DNA from: an uncultured Clostridia bacterium
GTDB taxonomy: Bacteria; Bacillota; Clostridia; Oscillospirales; Acutalibacteraceae
Length of the DNA stretch: 19,327 nucleotides
Assembly: GCA_945971755.1 (NCBI GenBank)
Contig: CAMFPJ010000009.1
Coordinates: 1 to 19,327 of the forward strand
Direction of reading: 5' to 3'
In this document: positions 1 through 7,109 of the stretch, one piece after another
How the letters are laid out: every line of letters starts with the position of its first letter
How positions within the stretch are numbered: the first letter of the stretch is position 1
The notes under the pieces: model-generated
Told to the model about the DNA's origin: nothing
The model's database searches: none
What the model saw: only the letters and a program-made list of their open reading frames with translations
Translations under genes and position numbers: made by a program

Positions 1-936
1 GGAGTAAATACCGCTTGCAATATAAAGCACTTTTGAATTGAATTTCTTAAGCAAGAAATTGATAACAAGCATACCGACTGCGGTGCCGATACCGGTCGGA
101 AGACCGAAAAGAAGGAACTTTGACGGGCTTCCTAAAAGTGCAACGGCAAGGTAAATACCCATGTAAGTGGCTATGTTTCTGAATGTCTTAAGGAAGTCAG
201 AAACAATAATTGTCCAAGCATACTTATTTTTCAGAACATCAACAATTCCGACAAGCGGATTCTTTTTCTCCGGTGAGCAAGGAACTCTTTCTTTAACAAG
301 TTTAATGCAAAGAAGCATTGAAATAATACCACAGGCAGAGCAAAGGCCGGCACCTACAAGGTATTGAACTGCCAAATTGTCTTTCCAAATAAGGTTAAGA
401 ACAAGTACAACTACAAGCGGAGCGGAGTTGCCGACCGCAGAGGAAATTCCTCTGAATGAAATAACGGAGTCACGCTCTTTAAGGTTTGGTGTCATAAAGT
501 TGGCAATCATATTAAGTGAGTTGCCAAATGTTGTAACAATTGTCCAACCGATAGCAATAACTAATAAGTAACCGAAAAGGAACGGACCGGAAAGCGCTTT
601 TGGTGTCCAGAAGGAGAGCATAAGAATAGCACCCGCCGGAATAGTAATTGCAGCAATAATTGGGCGGAATTTACCCTTTTTACCGGTGTTTCTTCCGTCA
701 ATATACATAGAGATAAAGAAGTTAATAACAAAACCGGCAATCGGAAGAATAGAGTTGTATGTTGAAATTAAGTCTCTGTCAAGCTGAAGAACATCTGATA
801 AATATGTACTTCTAAAACTACCCACCATACCGGTCATCATGGTATAGAAGAACAGTGATGCAACATAAGTTAAAAACTCCGGTTTGCCCACGTACTTTTT
901 TTCGTTGTTTAGTGAAACAGATTGTGCGTTTGACAT
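1..936 (-). CDS. GPH-family (MFS) sugar:cation symporter, C-terminal part cut by window edge
   Basis: The reading frame is open from the ATG at 936 (minus strand) to base 1, giving 312 residues; the family is usually 450-500 residues, so roughly a third is missing. The translation is strongly hydrophobic with repeated membrane segments (for example about residues 21-41, 66-80, 93-110, 117-136, 171-183 and 192-212). After the second pair of segments it has a D-G-R-N-T-G-K-K-G-K-F-R-P loop (about 80-92), matching the GPH/MFS_2 motif D-R-T-x-x-x-G-R-x-R-P, and M-T-P-N-L-K-E-R (about 148-155), also typical of the family. A ribosome site GGAAAGGGTG lies just before the ATG. By family, it imports glycosides, pentosides or hexuronides with Na+ or H+. 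It is divergent from the exported GH3 beta-glucosidase, so it may import that enzyme's products; this is inference. The substrate cannot be read from sequence. Confidence 0.88.
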   Translation of the reverse strand, partial: MSNAQSVSLNNEKKYVGKPEFLTYVASLFFYTMMTGMVGSFRSTYLSDVLQLDRDLISTYNSILPIAGFVINFFISMYIDGRNTGKKGKFRPIIAAITIPAGAILMLSFWTPKALSGPFLFGYLLVIAIGWTIVTTFGNSLNMIANFMTPNLKERDSVISFRGISSAVGNSAPLVVVLVLNLIWKDNLAVQYLVGAGLCSACGIISMLLCIKLVKERVPCSPEKKNPLVGIVDVLKNKYAWTIIVSDFLKTFRNIATYMGIYLAVALLGSPSKFLLFGLPTGIGTAVGMLVINFLLKKFNSKVLYIASGIYS

Positions 937-962
937 AAGTTCACCCTTTCCAGATGTGTAAT

Positions 963-991
963 AGAATAATGATACAACAAATCATTGAAAA
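963..991 (-). promoter_or_regulatory. Candidate promoter of the divergent symporter gene
   Basis: On the minus strand, TTTTCA (986-991) and TATTCT (963-968) are separated by 17 bases. Each matches its sigma-A hexamer at 4 of 6 positions. A start near 956 would leave a leader of about 20 bases that just holds the ribosome site. The match is weak and the region is AT-rich, so another position is possible. Confidence 0.35.
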
Positions 992-1057
992 TTTCTATTG
1001 ACATCAAAGTAGAATAATTAAGCCTTTAATAGTGCAAAAGGTACAATGATTTTTTGA

Positions 1058-1085
1058 AAAAATTCTGCTTTTTTGCAGCATTTTT
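1058..1085. repeat. Inverted repeat between the divergent promoters
   Basis: Eleven-base arms (1058-1068 and 1075-1085) pair at 10 of 11 positions around a TTTTTT loop. The core is CTGC/GCAG, flanked by A5/T5 runs. It sits upstream of both candidate promoters, so it cannot terminate either divergent transcript. It could be an operator, a curved-DNA element or a barrier to read-through. Function is not known. Confidence 0.5.
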
Positions 1086-1117
1086 ACAGACCGTGGCGTA
1101 TGAATAGCCATTTTGAC

Positions 1118-1127
1118 GGAATATTCC
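1118..1127. promoter_or_regulatory. Perfect 10-bp palindrome upstream of the GH3 promoter
   Basis: GGAATATTCC is self-complementary and lies 24 bases before the -35 hexamer of the GH3 gene, a usual place for an activator or repressor site. No cognate regulator is recognised. Short palindromes occur by chance in AT-rich DNA. Confidence 0.3.
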
Positions 1128-1151
1128 ATTTAAGTTTGAACAATTCACCGA

Positions 1152-1180
1152 TTTACAAATGAAACAATCAGTGATAAACT
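1152..1180 (+). promoter_or_regulatory. Sigma-A promoter of the GH3 gene, extended -10
   Basis: TTTACA (1152-1157), a 17-base spacer and TAAACT (1175-1180) preceded by TG-n (1172-1174) form an extended -10 promoter. Predicted transcription begins near 1187, about 24 bases before the ATG. A 9-base inverted repeat, TTTAAGTTT (1129-1137) and AAACTTAAA (1176-1184), places one arm over the -10, which would suit repression. Confidence 0.65.
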
Positions 1181-1210
1181 TAAAAGCAACTGAAAAATAG
1201 GGGGCTATTT

Positions 1211-3973
1211 ATGAAAAAGTATATTAGAATCTGCATGTCTCTCGTGCTTGCAGTTGTACTGTCTCTTTCTGTGTCCGTGGGTACTTTTGCCGCATCGGAT
1301 ATTATTTCTGCAGACACAAAACAGGACGCTGTCAGAATTGCAAAGCAAATTCAGGCAGAAGGCACTGTGCTGATTGAAAACAAAGACGGTTTTTTACCGC
1401 TTACGAATAAAAAAGTCAGCGTTTTCGGTGTAACGTCTTATAAACTCAATTTAGGCGGCGGCGGAAGCGGCAGCATTGAAACCGATGAGGCTATTGACCT
1501 TTTTGCCGGACTTGATGTTGCCGGTATTGAGTACAATACGGACGTGTATAATGTTTATAAGAATTATATTGACGGAAAACAGGCTTCACTTGTTGACAAT
1601 CCTCTTGTAGATATGATTACAGGTCTTCTCGGTTCATCGGTTTCAGAATTGCCTGTAAGTGAAATTGACCAAAGTGTTTTTGACAGCGCGGTTGCTTTTT
1701 CCGATACAGCCGTTATCACATTCGGTAAAGCAGGCAGTGAAATGTCTGACCTTTCTGATGATGACATTCGTTTGTCAGATACGGAATTTGAGTTGCTTGA
1801 CAAAGTGTGCAACGAATTTCCAAACGTTATTGTAATTTTTAACAGCTCAAACATTTACGAAATGGATTGGATTGATGCATACCCCGGCATTAAAGCGGTT
1901 TTATTAACCTGGCTTCCCGGTGAGGTTGGTATGGAGTCGGTTGCCAAGATAATTTCAGGTGATGTTAACCCCTCAGGCAGACTGCCCGATTCAATAGCTT
2001 ATCATATTGAGGACTACCCGACAACACCGAACTTCGGTGACTTTAAGTACAGTAACTCGCTCGTTAAGGGCTTTGTAAACTATGCCGAAGATATTTATTT
2101 GGGTTACAGATATTTTGAAACATTTGCACCCGAAAAGGTAATGTATCCGTTCGGTTTCGGACTGTCATACACAACATTTGACTGGACAGAAGAAGATTAC
2201 ACAGCTTCAGGCGATAGTATTACCGTAAAAGTTAATGTTACAAATACGGGTGCCCGTGCAGGAAAAGACGTTGTTGAGGTTTATTTCTCGGCACCGTACA
2301 CTGCCGGAGGAATTGAAAAGAGTGTAGTTGAGCTTGCCGGATATGCAAAGACAGAAGAGCTTGCCCCCGGAGAAAGCCAAACCGTAACAGTCACTTTTGC
2401 AAAAAGGGATATGTCATCTTATGACATGAACAAAGAAGCCTTTGTTCTTGAAAAAGGCAACTATGAAATTAAAATCGGTCACTCCTGCCGTGATTTTGAG
2501 GCTGTGTATAACTTTAATGTTGCATCAGACGTGATTTATAAGACAGATGACGCAACAGGTGCGGAAATTAAAAACCTTTTTGACGATATTCGCGGTGATT
2601 TCCCGCTCCTTTCAAGAGCGGGAGAGGATACAATGCCTCTTGCCCCAACAAACTTTACAGCACCTGACGAGGTACTTAACTGCGATATTCGCCCAGATGC
2701 TATTGAGGGAGAAGTTCCGAAAACAGGAGTTGTTTATGAAGACGGCGTAATTAAACTTGCTGACGTTTATGAGGACAGCTCTCTGTGGGATGCCTACCTT
2801 GACCAGTTCACACTTCAGGAAATGATTGACCTTATCTGCGGAAGCGGTTACAAGACCGTTGCGGTTGAGCGCCTCGGACTTCCCGGTACAGTTGATAATG
2901 ACGGACCCGGAGCCGTTAAGGGCAAGGGCGGACTTCTCTACAGCGACGTTGGCTTGGGATTTCCCGCAGAAACAGTAATTGCCGCAACATGGAATGATAA
3001 ATTAGCGGAAGAATACGGCGACATTATGGGCAGGCAGGCAGTGGAACTGGGTGTTCATGTTTGGTATGCTCCCGGTTGTAACCTGCACCGTCACCCCTGC
3101 GGCGGAAGAAACTTTGAATATTTCTCGGAAGACCCGCTTCTTTCGGGTAAAATGGCGGCAGCAGTTATTCGCGGCGCACAGTCAAACGGAATTATTCCGA
3201 CGGTTAAACATTTTGTCTGCGATGAGCAGGAAACAAATAAACTTTCATACGGTATTTTCACTTGGCTTTCTGAGCAGGCTCTTCGTGAACTTTATCTTCG
3301 CCCCTTTGAAATCGCCGTTAAAGAAGGCCATACAAAGGGTATTATGACGGCTTATAACCGAATCGGTCCGTACTGGTGCAGCGGCTATAAGACCCTTGTT
3401 ACCGACCTTTTGTGTACTGAGTGGGGTTATGACGGCTTTACAGTAACAGATGCTTATATTAACTTTACCGGCAACGGTTACATGGACCCTGTCCTTGCAA
3501 TTTACGCAGGTAATGATGCTCTTCTAACTTCCCTTTGGTACATTGCGGAAAAGGTTCAGTTCCAAGCGGCTTTGAAATCAACTTATGAAAAAGATCCGGT
3601 TGGTTTCGGACTGGCGCTTCGTGACAGCACCTATGACCTTTGCAGAATGGTAATGCAGACTGCGGCTTTTGACCCGACAGATACTACGGGTAACAAAGGC
3701 GGTACAATTTTAAGCTATGAAAACGAAGAAATTGTTAACAGCCATGCAAACAGCGTTAACGATCCGGATAACGGAACGGGTGATAACAACAGCAAACCCG
3801 GAAACATTGATGAGTCCAATACGCCTAACACAACGGGCTTTGTAAGAAGCACGGTTGCCGTTAAAAATGCTGTGACCGTTGCGTGTATTGCAGTTTCCGT
3901 TGCGGCTGTAACCGGTGCTATAGTTTTTGTTCGCAGACGTAAAGAAAACGAGGAAGAAATTCCGCAAAAATAA
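1211..3973 (+). CDS. Exported, membrane-anchored GH3 beta-glucosidase with permuted domain order
   Basis: This 920-residue glycoside hydrolase family 3 enzyme likely removes terminal beta-linked glucose (or xylose) outside the cell. Order: signal peptide (1-28, A-x-A end near 26-28); alpha/beta sandwich GH3_C domain (about 40-320, with N-P-S-G-R-L-P at 253-259 and Y-P-F-G-F-G-L-S-Y at 312-320); fibronectin-III-like domain (about 335-435); linker; TIM-barrel domain (about 520-800); Asn/Gly/Ser-rich linker (845-872); one membrane segment (about 886-907) with an RRRK tail. The usual GH3 order is barrel first, so this is the permuted form described for Butyrivibrio and Ruminococcus enzymes. The likely nucleophile is Asp747 (V-T-D-A-Y) and the likely acid/base Glu177 (G-S-E-M-S-D); both are present, so it should be active. 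Start chosen by AGGGGG six bases before the ATG. A sugar symporter lies divergently upstream. Confidence 0.93.
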   Translation: MKKYIRICMSLVLAVVLSLSVSVGTFAASDIISADTKQDAVRIAKQIQAEGTVLIENKDGFLPLTNKKVSVFGVTSYKLNLGGGGSGSIETDEAIDLFAGLDVAGIEYNTDVYNVYKNYIDGKQASLVDNPLVDMITGLLGSSVSELPVSEIDQSVFDSAVAFSDTAVITFGKAGSEMSDLSDDDIRLSDTEFELLDKVCNEFPNVIVIFNSSNIYEMDWIDAYPGIKAVLLTWLPGEVGMESVAKIISGDVNPSGRLPDSIAYHIEDYPTTPNFGDFKYSNSLVKGFVNYAEDIYLGYRYFETFAPEKVMYPFGFGLSYTTFDWTEEDYTASGDSITVKVNVTNTGARAGKDVVEVYFSAPYTAGGIEKSVVELAGYAKTEELAPGESQTVTVTFAKRDMSSYDMNKEAFVLEKGNYEIKIGHSCRDFEAVYNFNVASDVIYKTDDATGAEIKNLFDDIRGDFPLLSRAGEDTMPLAPTNFTAPDEVLNCDIRPDAIEGEVPKTGVVYEDGVIKLADVYEDSSLWDAYLDQFTLQEMIDLICGSGYKTVAVERLGLPGTVDNDGPGAVKGKGGLLYSDVGLGFPAETVIAATWNDKLAEEYGDIMGRQAVELGVHVWYAPGCNLHRHPCGGRNFEYFSEDPLLSGKMAAAVIRGAQSNGIIPTVKHFVCDEQETNKLSYGIFTWLSEQALRELYLRPFEIAVKEGHTKGIMTAYNRIGPYWCSGYKTLVTDLLCTEWGYDGFTVTDAYINFTGNGYMDPVLAIYAGNDALLTSLWYIAEKVQFQAALKSTYEKDPVGFGLALRDSTYDLCRMVMQTAAFDPTDTTGNKGGTILSYENEEIVNSHANSVNDPDNGTGDNNSKPGNIDESNTPNTTGFVRSTVAVKNAVTVACIAVSVAAVTGAIVFVRRRKENEEEIPQK

Positions 3974-3984
3974 TTTTAAGCATT

Positions 3985-4010
3985 GCGGAGGCGTAGCCTC
4001 CGCATTTGTT
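3985..4010 (+). terminator. Probable intrinsic terminator after the GH3 gene
   Basis: GCGGAGGC (3985-3992) pairs perfectly with GCCTCCGC (3996-4003) around a GTA loop, followed by ATTTGTT. It begins 11 bases after the GH3 stop codon. The T-run is interrupted by G, so termination may be incomplete. The next promoter begins right behind it, supporting a transcript boundary here. Confidence 0.7.
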
Positions 4011-4011
4011 G

Positions 4012-4040
4012 TTGAAAACGGTTTTTGTCTATGGTAAAAT
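4012..4040 (+). promoter_or_regulatory. Sigma-A promoter of the GH36-GH4-PfkB operon
   Basis: TTGAAA (4012-4017), 17 bases, then TAAAAT (4035-4040) preceded by TGG (4032-4034) give an extended -10 promoter close to consensus. Transcription should begin near 4047, 22 bases before the chosen ATG. This placement rules out an upstream in-frame TTG at 4006 as the start of the GH36 gene. Confidence 0.75.
4013..4026 (+). promoter_or_regulatory. cre-like (CcpA/LacI family) operator over the -35
   Basis: TGAAAACGGTTTTT matches the Bacillus-type cre consensus TGWAANCGNTNWCA at 12 of 14 positions; the two mismatches are the final CA. The CG centre inside AAAACGGTTTT is also typical of LacI-family operators. 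It overlaps the -35 hexamer, where binding would repress. The sequence match is direct; carbon catabolite control is inference, and no ccpA or lacI gene is in the window. Confidence 0.45.
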
Positions 4041-4068
4041 AAAGAAAATACTCTATAGGGGTGGTACT

Positions 4069-5745
4069 ATGTATAATTTTTATGCTGAATTTACAAAAGA
4101 CGGAGTTTCAAGCGGAGTAAATACTGCTGAAAACAATGATTTCATGTTCTCTTTAACCGAAGAAAACGGAAGAATTAAAGGAACAATAACAGCGCACGCA
4201 GACTTGACTTTCCGTTCACTTTCTCTTACTGCCGAGCGAGAATTCGGCTTTAACGACTTGTTTTATGCAAACGGATATCAGGCGTGGACAACATCAAGAG
4301 AATTCTGCAGAAGCGACAAACTGCGCGGCATAATGCCCTTTAGTAAAGTTTCAAAGCGCACAGAAGACATAACGGGCATTTCAGGCGATTACAGATTTGC
4401 ATCTTACGGTAAACAGGGCGTTTTTCATTCTTACACATATTGCTATTTCCGTAAAAGAGGCGAGAGAACAATTACTCTGTTCGGCTCAAAGAGTGAATGC
4501 CGTGGATTTACTGTGTTTGAAGCAGATATGAACGAAAACACATTCAAAATCTACAAGGATATTGAGGGCTTGAAATTAAAAAAGGGTGACGTTTACGAGG
4601 TTTTCGACATTATTGAAATCAACGGCGAATTTGACAGCGTAATGGATGAATATTTCTTCGGCTTTGTCGGCTGTAAAAAACCGAAAGTTCCTCATCTTTC
4701 AGGCTACACCTCTTGGTATAACTACTTCCAGAAGATAAACGAGCAAATAATTCTTCGTGACCTTGACGGAATGGATAGGGCAAAGGAAGAAGTAAACATT
4801 TTCCAGGTTGACGACGGCTACGAGTCAGCGGTTGGTGATTGGCTGCGTGTTGACGGAGAAAAATTCCCCAACGGAATGAAATATATTGCCGATAAAATTC
4901 ACGAAAAGGGCTACAAAGCGGGCATTTGGCTGGCTCCCTTTAACGCACAAAGAAATTCTGCAATTCTTGCGGCTCATCCCGATTGGGTAATTAAAGACAA
5001 CGAAACAGGCAAACCTCTTCTTGGTTGCATCGGTTGGGGCGGAGCTTACACCTTTGACATTTACAACGAAGAATTCAGAAATTACCTTAAAATTGTTTTT
5101 GATACATATTTAGGTGATTGGGGTTACGATATGGTAAAACTCGATTTCCTTTATTCACAGTGTATGCAGCCTCGAAACGGCAAAACAAGGGGCGAAATTA
5201 TGTGTGATGCAGTTGATTTGCTCCGTTCACTTTGTGGGGATAAATTGATTTTAGGTTGCGGCGTTCCCCTTGGTGCTTGTATGGGTATTTTTGATGCTTG
5301 CAGAATAGGCCCCGATGCAACAAAAGAATTTGCAGGACCGTTTTACAACAAATTCGGAATAAACTGTGAAGTTCCCTCTTGTGAAAATGCAATTAACAAC
5401 GCAATTTTCCGCAGTCACCTTGATGGCAGGGCGTTCACTAACGACCCTGACGTTTTCTTCCTTAGAAACACTAACATTAAGTTCAATTTAGAACAAAAAC
5501 TGCTTCTCGGTAAAATCAATGCAGTTTGCGGAAATGTGCTTTTTGTTTCTGACAATGCAGGTGATTATGATGAAAAAACAGTTGAATTCTTAAAAGCGTT
5601 CTTTAAGGAAAAAGATTATAAGGTAACAATGGCAGAATATGTCAGCCGTGATGTAATTTTGCTTGAATTTTCAGAAGACGGAGTACAAAAGAGCCTTAAA
5701 TTTAATATTAAAAACGGTAACAGTAATATAGGTAAGGTAGTATGA
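4069..5745 (+). CDS. Cytosolic GH36-family alpha-galactosidase
   Basis: The 558-residue product resembles the melibiase-type catalytic domain of family GH36 after a short beta-rich N-terminal region (about 1-200). Visible landmarks are G-Y-T-S-W-Y-N-Y-F (212-220), Q-V-D-D-G-Y-E (246-252), G-I-W-L-A-P-F (285-291), V-K-L-D-F-L-Y (356-362), whose Asp359 is the likely nucleophile, and R-I-G-P-D (412-416), whose Asp416 is the likely acid/base. It has no signal peptide, so it should cleave alpha-galactosides after uptake. At 558 residues it is shorter than the roughly 700-residue classical members. The ATG is preceded by AGGGG and fits the promoter just upstream. The stop codon overlaps the next start as ATGA, so translation is coupled. 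Another alpha-glycoside could be the real substrate, since subgroups of this clan vary. Confidence 0.85.
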   Translation: MYNFYAEFTKDGVSSGVNTAENNDFMFSLTEENGRIKGTITAHADLTFRSLSLTAEREFGFNDLFYANGYQAWTTSREFCRSDKLRGIMPFSKVSKRTEDITGISGDYRFASYGKQGVFHSYTYCYFRKRGERTITLFGSKSECRGFTVFEADMNENTFKIYKDIEGLKLKKGDVYEVFDIIEINGEFDSVMDEYFFGFVGCKKPKVPHLSGYTSWYNYFQKINEQIILRDLDGMDRAKEEVNIFQVDDGYESAVGDWLRVDGEKFPNGMKYIADKIHEKGYKAGIWLAPFNAQRNSAILAAHPDWVIKDNETGKPLLGCIGWGGAYTFDIYNEEFRNYLKIVFDTYLGDWGYDMVKLDFLYSQCMQPRNGKTRGEIMCDAVDLLRSLCGDKLILGCGVPLGACMGIFDACRIGPDATKEFAGPFYNKFGINCEVPSCENAINNAIFRSHLDGRAFTNDPDVFFLRNTNIKFNLEQKLLLGKINAVCGNVLFVSDNAGDYDEKTVEFLKAFFKEKDYKVTMAEYVSRDVILLEFSEDGVQKSLKFNIKNGNSNIGKVV

Positions 5746-7109
5746 AAATTTCGGTAATCGGCGGTGGCGGAGTTCGTTCAATGTTCCTTGCGAAAAGCAT
5801 TACAGACCGTGCAAAAGATTTGGACATAACGGAACTTGTTTTTATGGACAACAACTCCGAAAAACTTAATATTTACGGTAAAATGGCAAAAGAGGTTGCA
5901 CATCGTCTTTGCCCGGAGTTAAAATTTAATTTAACGGAGGACGCAGTCGAGGCAATTACTGACGCTGACTATGTAATCACAACAATTCGTGCAGGGGGCG
6001 ATAAAATGCGTTGCCGTGACGAGCGAATTGCACTTGATTTAGGATATCTCGGTCAGGAAACTACCGGTGCGGCAGGCTTTTCCTTTGCAATGAGAAGTAT
6101 TCCTGCTCTCGCAAAGTATTGTGAATATGTAAAGCAATATGCTAAAAAAGATTGTAAGGTGTTTAACTTTACAAACCCTGCGGGTGTAGTATCGCAAACT
6201 CTTCGTGATATGGGTTATGACTTCACTTTCGGAATTTGTGACGCACCTTCGGGTATGCTTCGTTCATTTGAAAAGCATTTAGGGCTTGAAACAGGCTCAA
6301 CAGAGGCCTTTTGCTATGGGCTTAATCATCTTTCGTTTTTTAATGAGATAATTTTTGATGGTGAAAATGTAGTACCAAAGCTCTTGGCAGACGACACCGC
6401 ATACAAAACAACAGATTTGCGTTATTTTAACAAAGAAAATTTACTGAAAAAACAGTTTATACCTAATGAATATCTTTACTATTTTTACGAGCCGAAAAAA
6501 TCTGTTCAGAACATTTTGAACGCCCCAATGACCCGCGGTGAGCAAATTGAAATCATTAACCGTGAAATGACTGCAGAACTTAAAAATATTGACGTTGAAA
6601 AAGAGTTTGAAAAAGCTCTTCGGGTGTTTGAGCATTACTACGGTATGCGTGAAAACTCATATATGGCAAGTGAAACGGGCGCAAAGAGAAATATTGACTA
6701 CAAGTTTGATATTTATGCTCCCGATGACGGCGGTTATGCAGGAGTTGCCCTCGGAATTATTGACACGGTAGTTCACGGCGCCGATAAAACGGTAATTGCC
6801 TGTGTGCCGAATGTTAACAAGGCTTTAGATTTTCTTGACGAAACCGATACGGTTGAGATTTCATGTAAAATGGTTGACGGAGAACCCATACCGATTAAAC
6901 CGGTCGTTGTGTCAGAGGAAAACAAAAAGTTAATTCTTGCAGTTAAAGAATACGAAAGGGAAGCGTCAAATGCCATTAGAAATCATAACAGAGCTTCGGC
7001 AGTTAGGGCGCTTACTGTTCACCCGCTTGTGAACAATAAAGAAGTTGCCGAGAAATTGATTGACGCTTATGAAGAATTAAATAAAGACTATTTTGGGGAG
7101 TTAAAATGA
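5742..7109 (+). CDS. GH4 NAD-dependent glycosidase (6-phospho-alpha/beta-glucosidase-like)
   Basis: This 455-residue product carries the glycoside hydrolase family 4 hallmarks: N-terminal dinucleotide-binding G-G-G-G (7-10), T-I-R-A-G-G (81-86), G-Q-E-T-T-G (104-109), N-P-A-G (145-148), C-D-A-P (166-169) and G-L-N-H-L-S (193-198). Cys166 and His196 are the expected Mn2+ ligands. GH4 enzymes oxidise C3 of the sugar with NAD+, eliminate the leaving group and re-reduce. By the published signature scheme, CDMP marks 6-phospho-alpha-glucosidases, CNVP 6-phospho-beta-glucosidases and CHSV alpha-galactosidases; CDAP is nearest CDMP but is not identical. Residues 1-10 and the length fit a complete protein. 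It overlaps both neighbours by ATGA. No PTS is nearby to make a phospho-disaccharide, so its substrate is open. Confidence 0.9.
   Translation: MKISVIGGGGVRSMFLAKSITDRAKDLDITELVFMDNNSEKLNIYGKMAKEVAHRLCPELKFNLTEDAVEAITDADYVITTIRAGGDKMRCRDERIALDLGYLGQETTGAAGFSFAMRSIPALAKYCEYVKQYAKKDCKVFNFTNPAGVVSQTLRDMGYDFTFGICDAPSGMLRSFEKHLGLETGSTEAFCYGLNHLSFFNEIIFDGENVVPKLLADDTAYKTTDLRYFNKENLLKKQFIPNEYLYYFYEPKKSVQNILNAPMTRGEQIEIINREMTAELKNIDVEKEFEKALRVFEHYYGMRENSYMASETGAKRNIDYKFDIYAPDDGGYAGVALGIIDTVVHGADKTVIACVPNVNKALDFLDETDTVEISCKMVDGEPIPIKPVVVSEENKKLILAVKEYEREASNAIRNHNRASAVRALTVHPLVNNKEVAEKLIDAYEELNKDYFGELK

Noticed and set aside
4006..4068. Upstream TTG that would extend the GH36 protein by 21 residues
   Set aside because: It lies upstream of the predicted promoter and has no ribosome site; the ATG at 4069 has AGGGG and fits the promoter.
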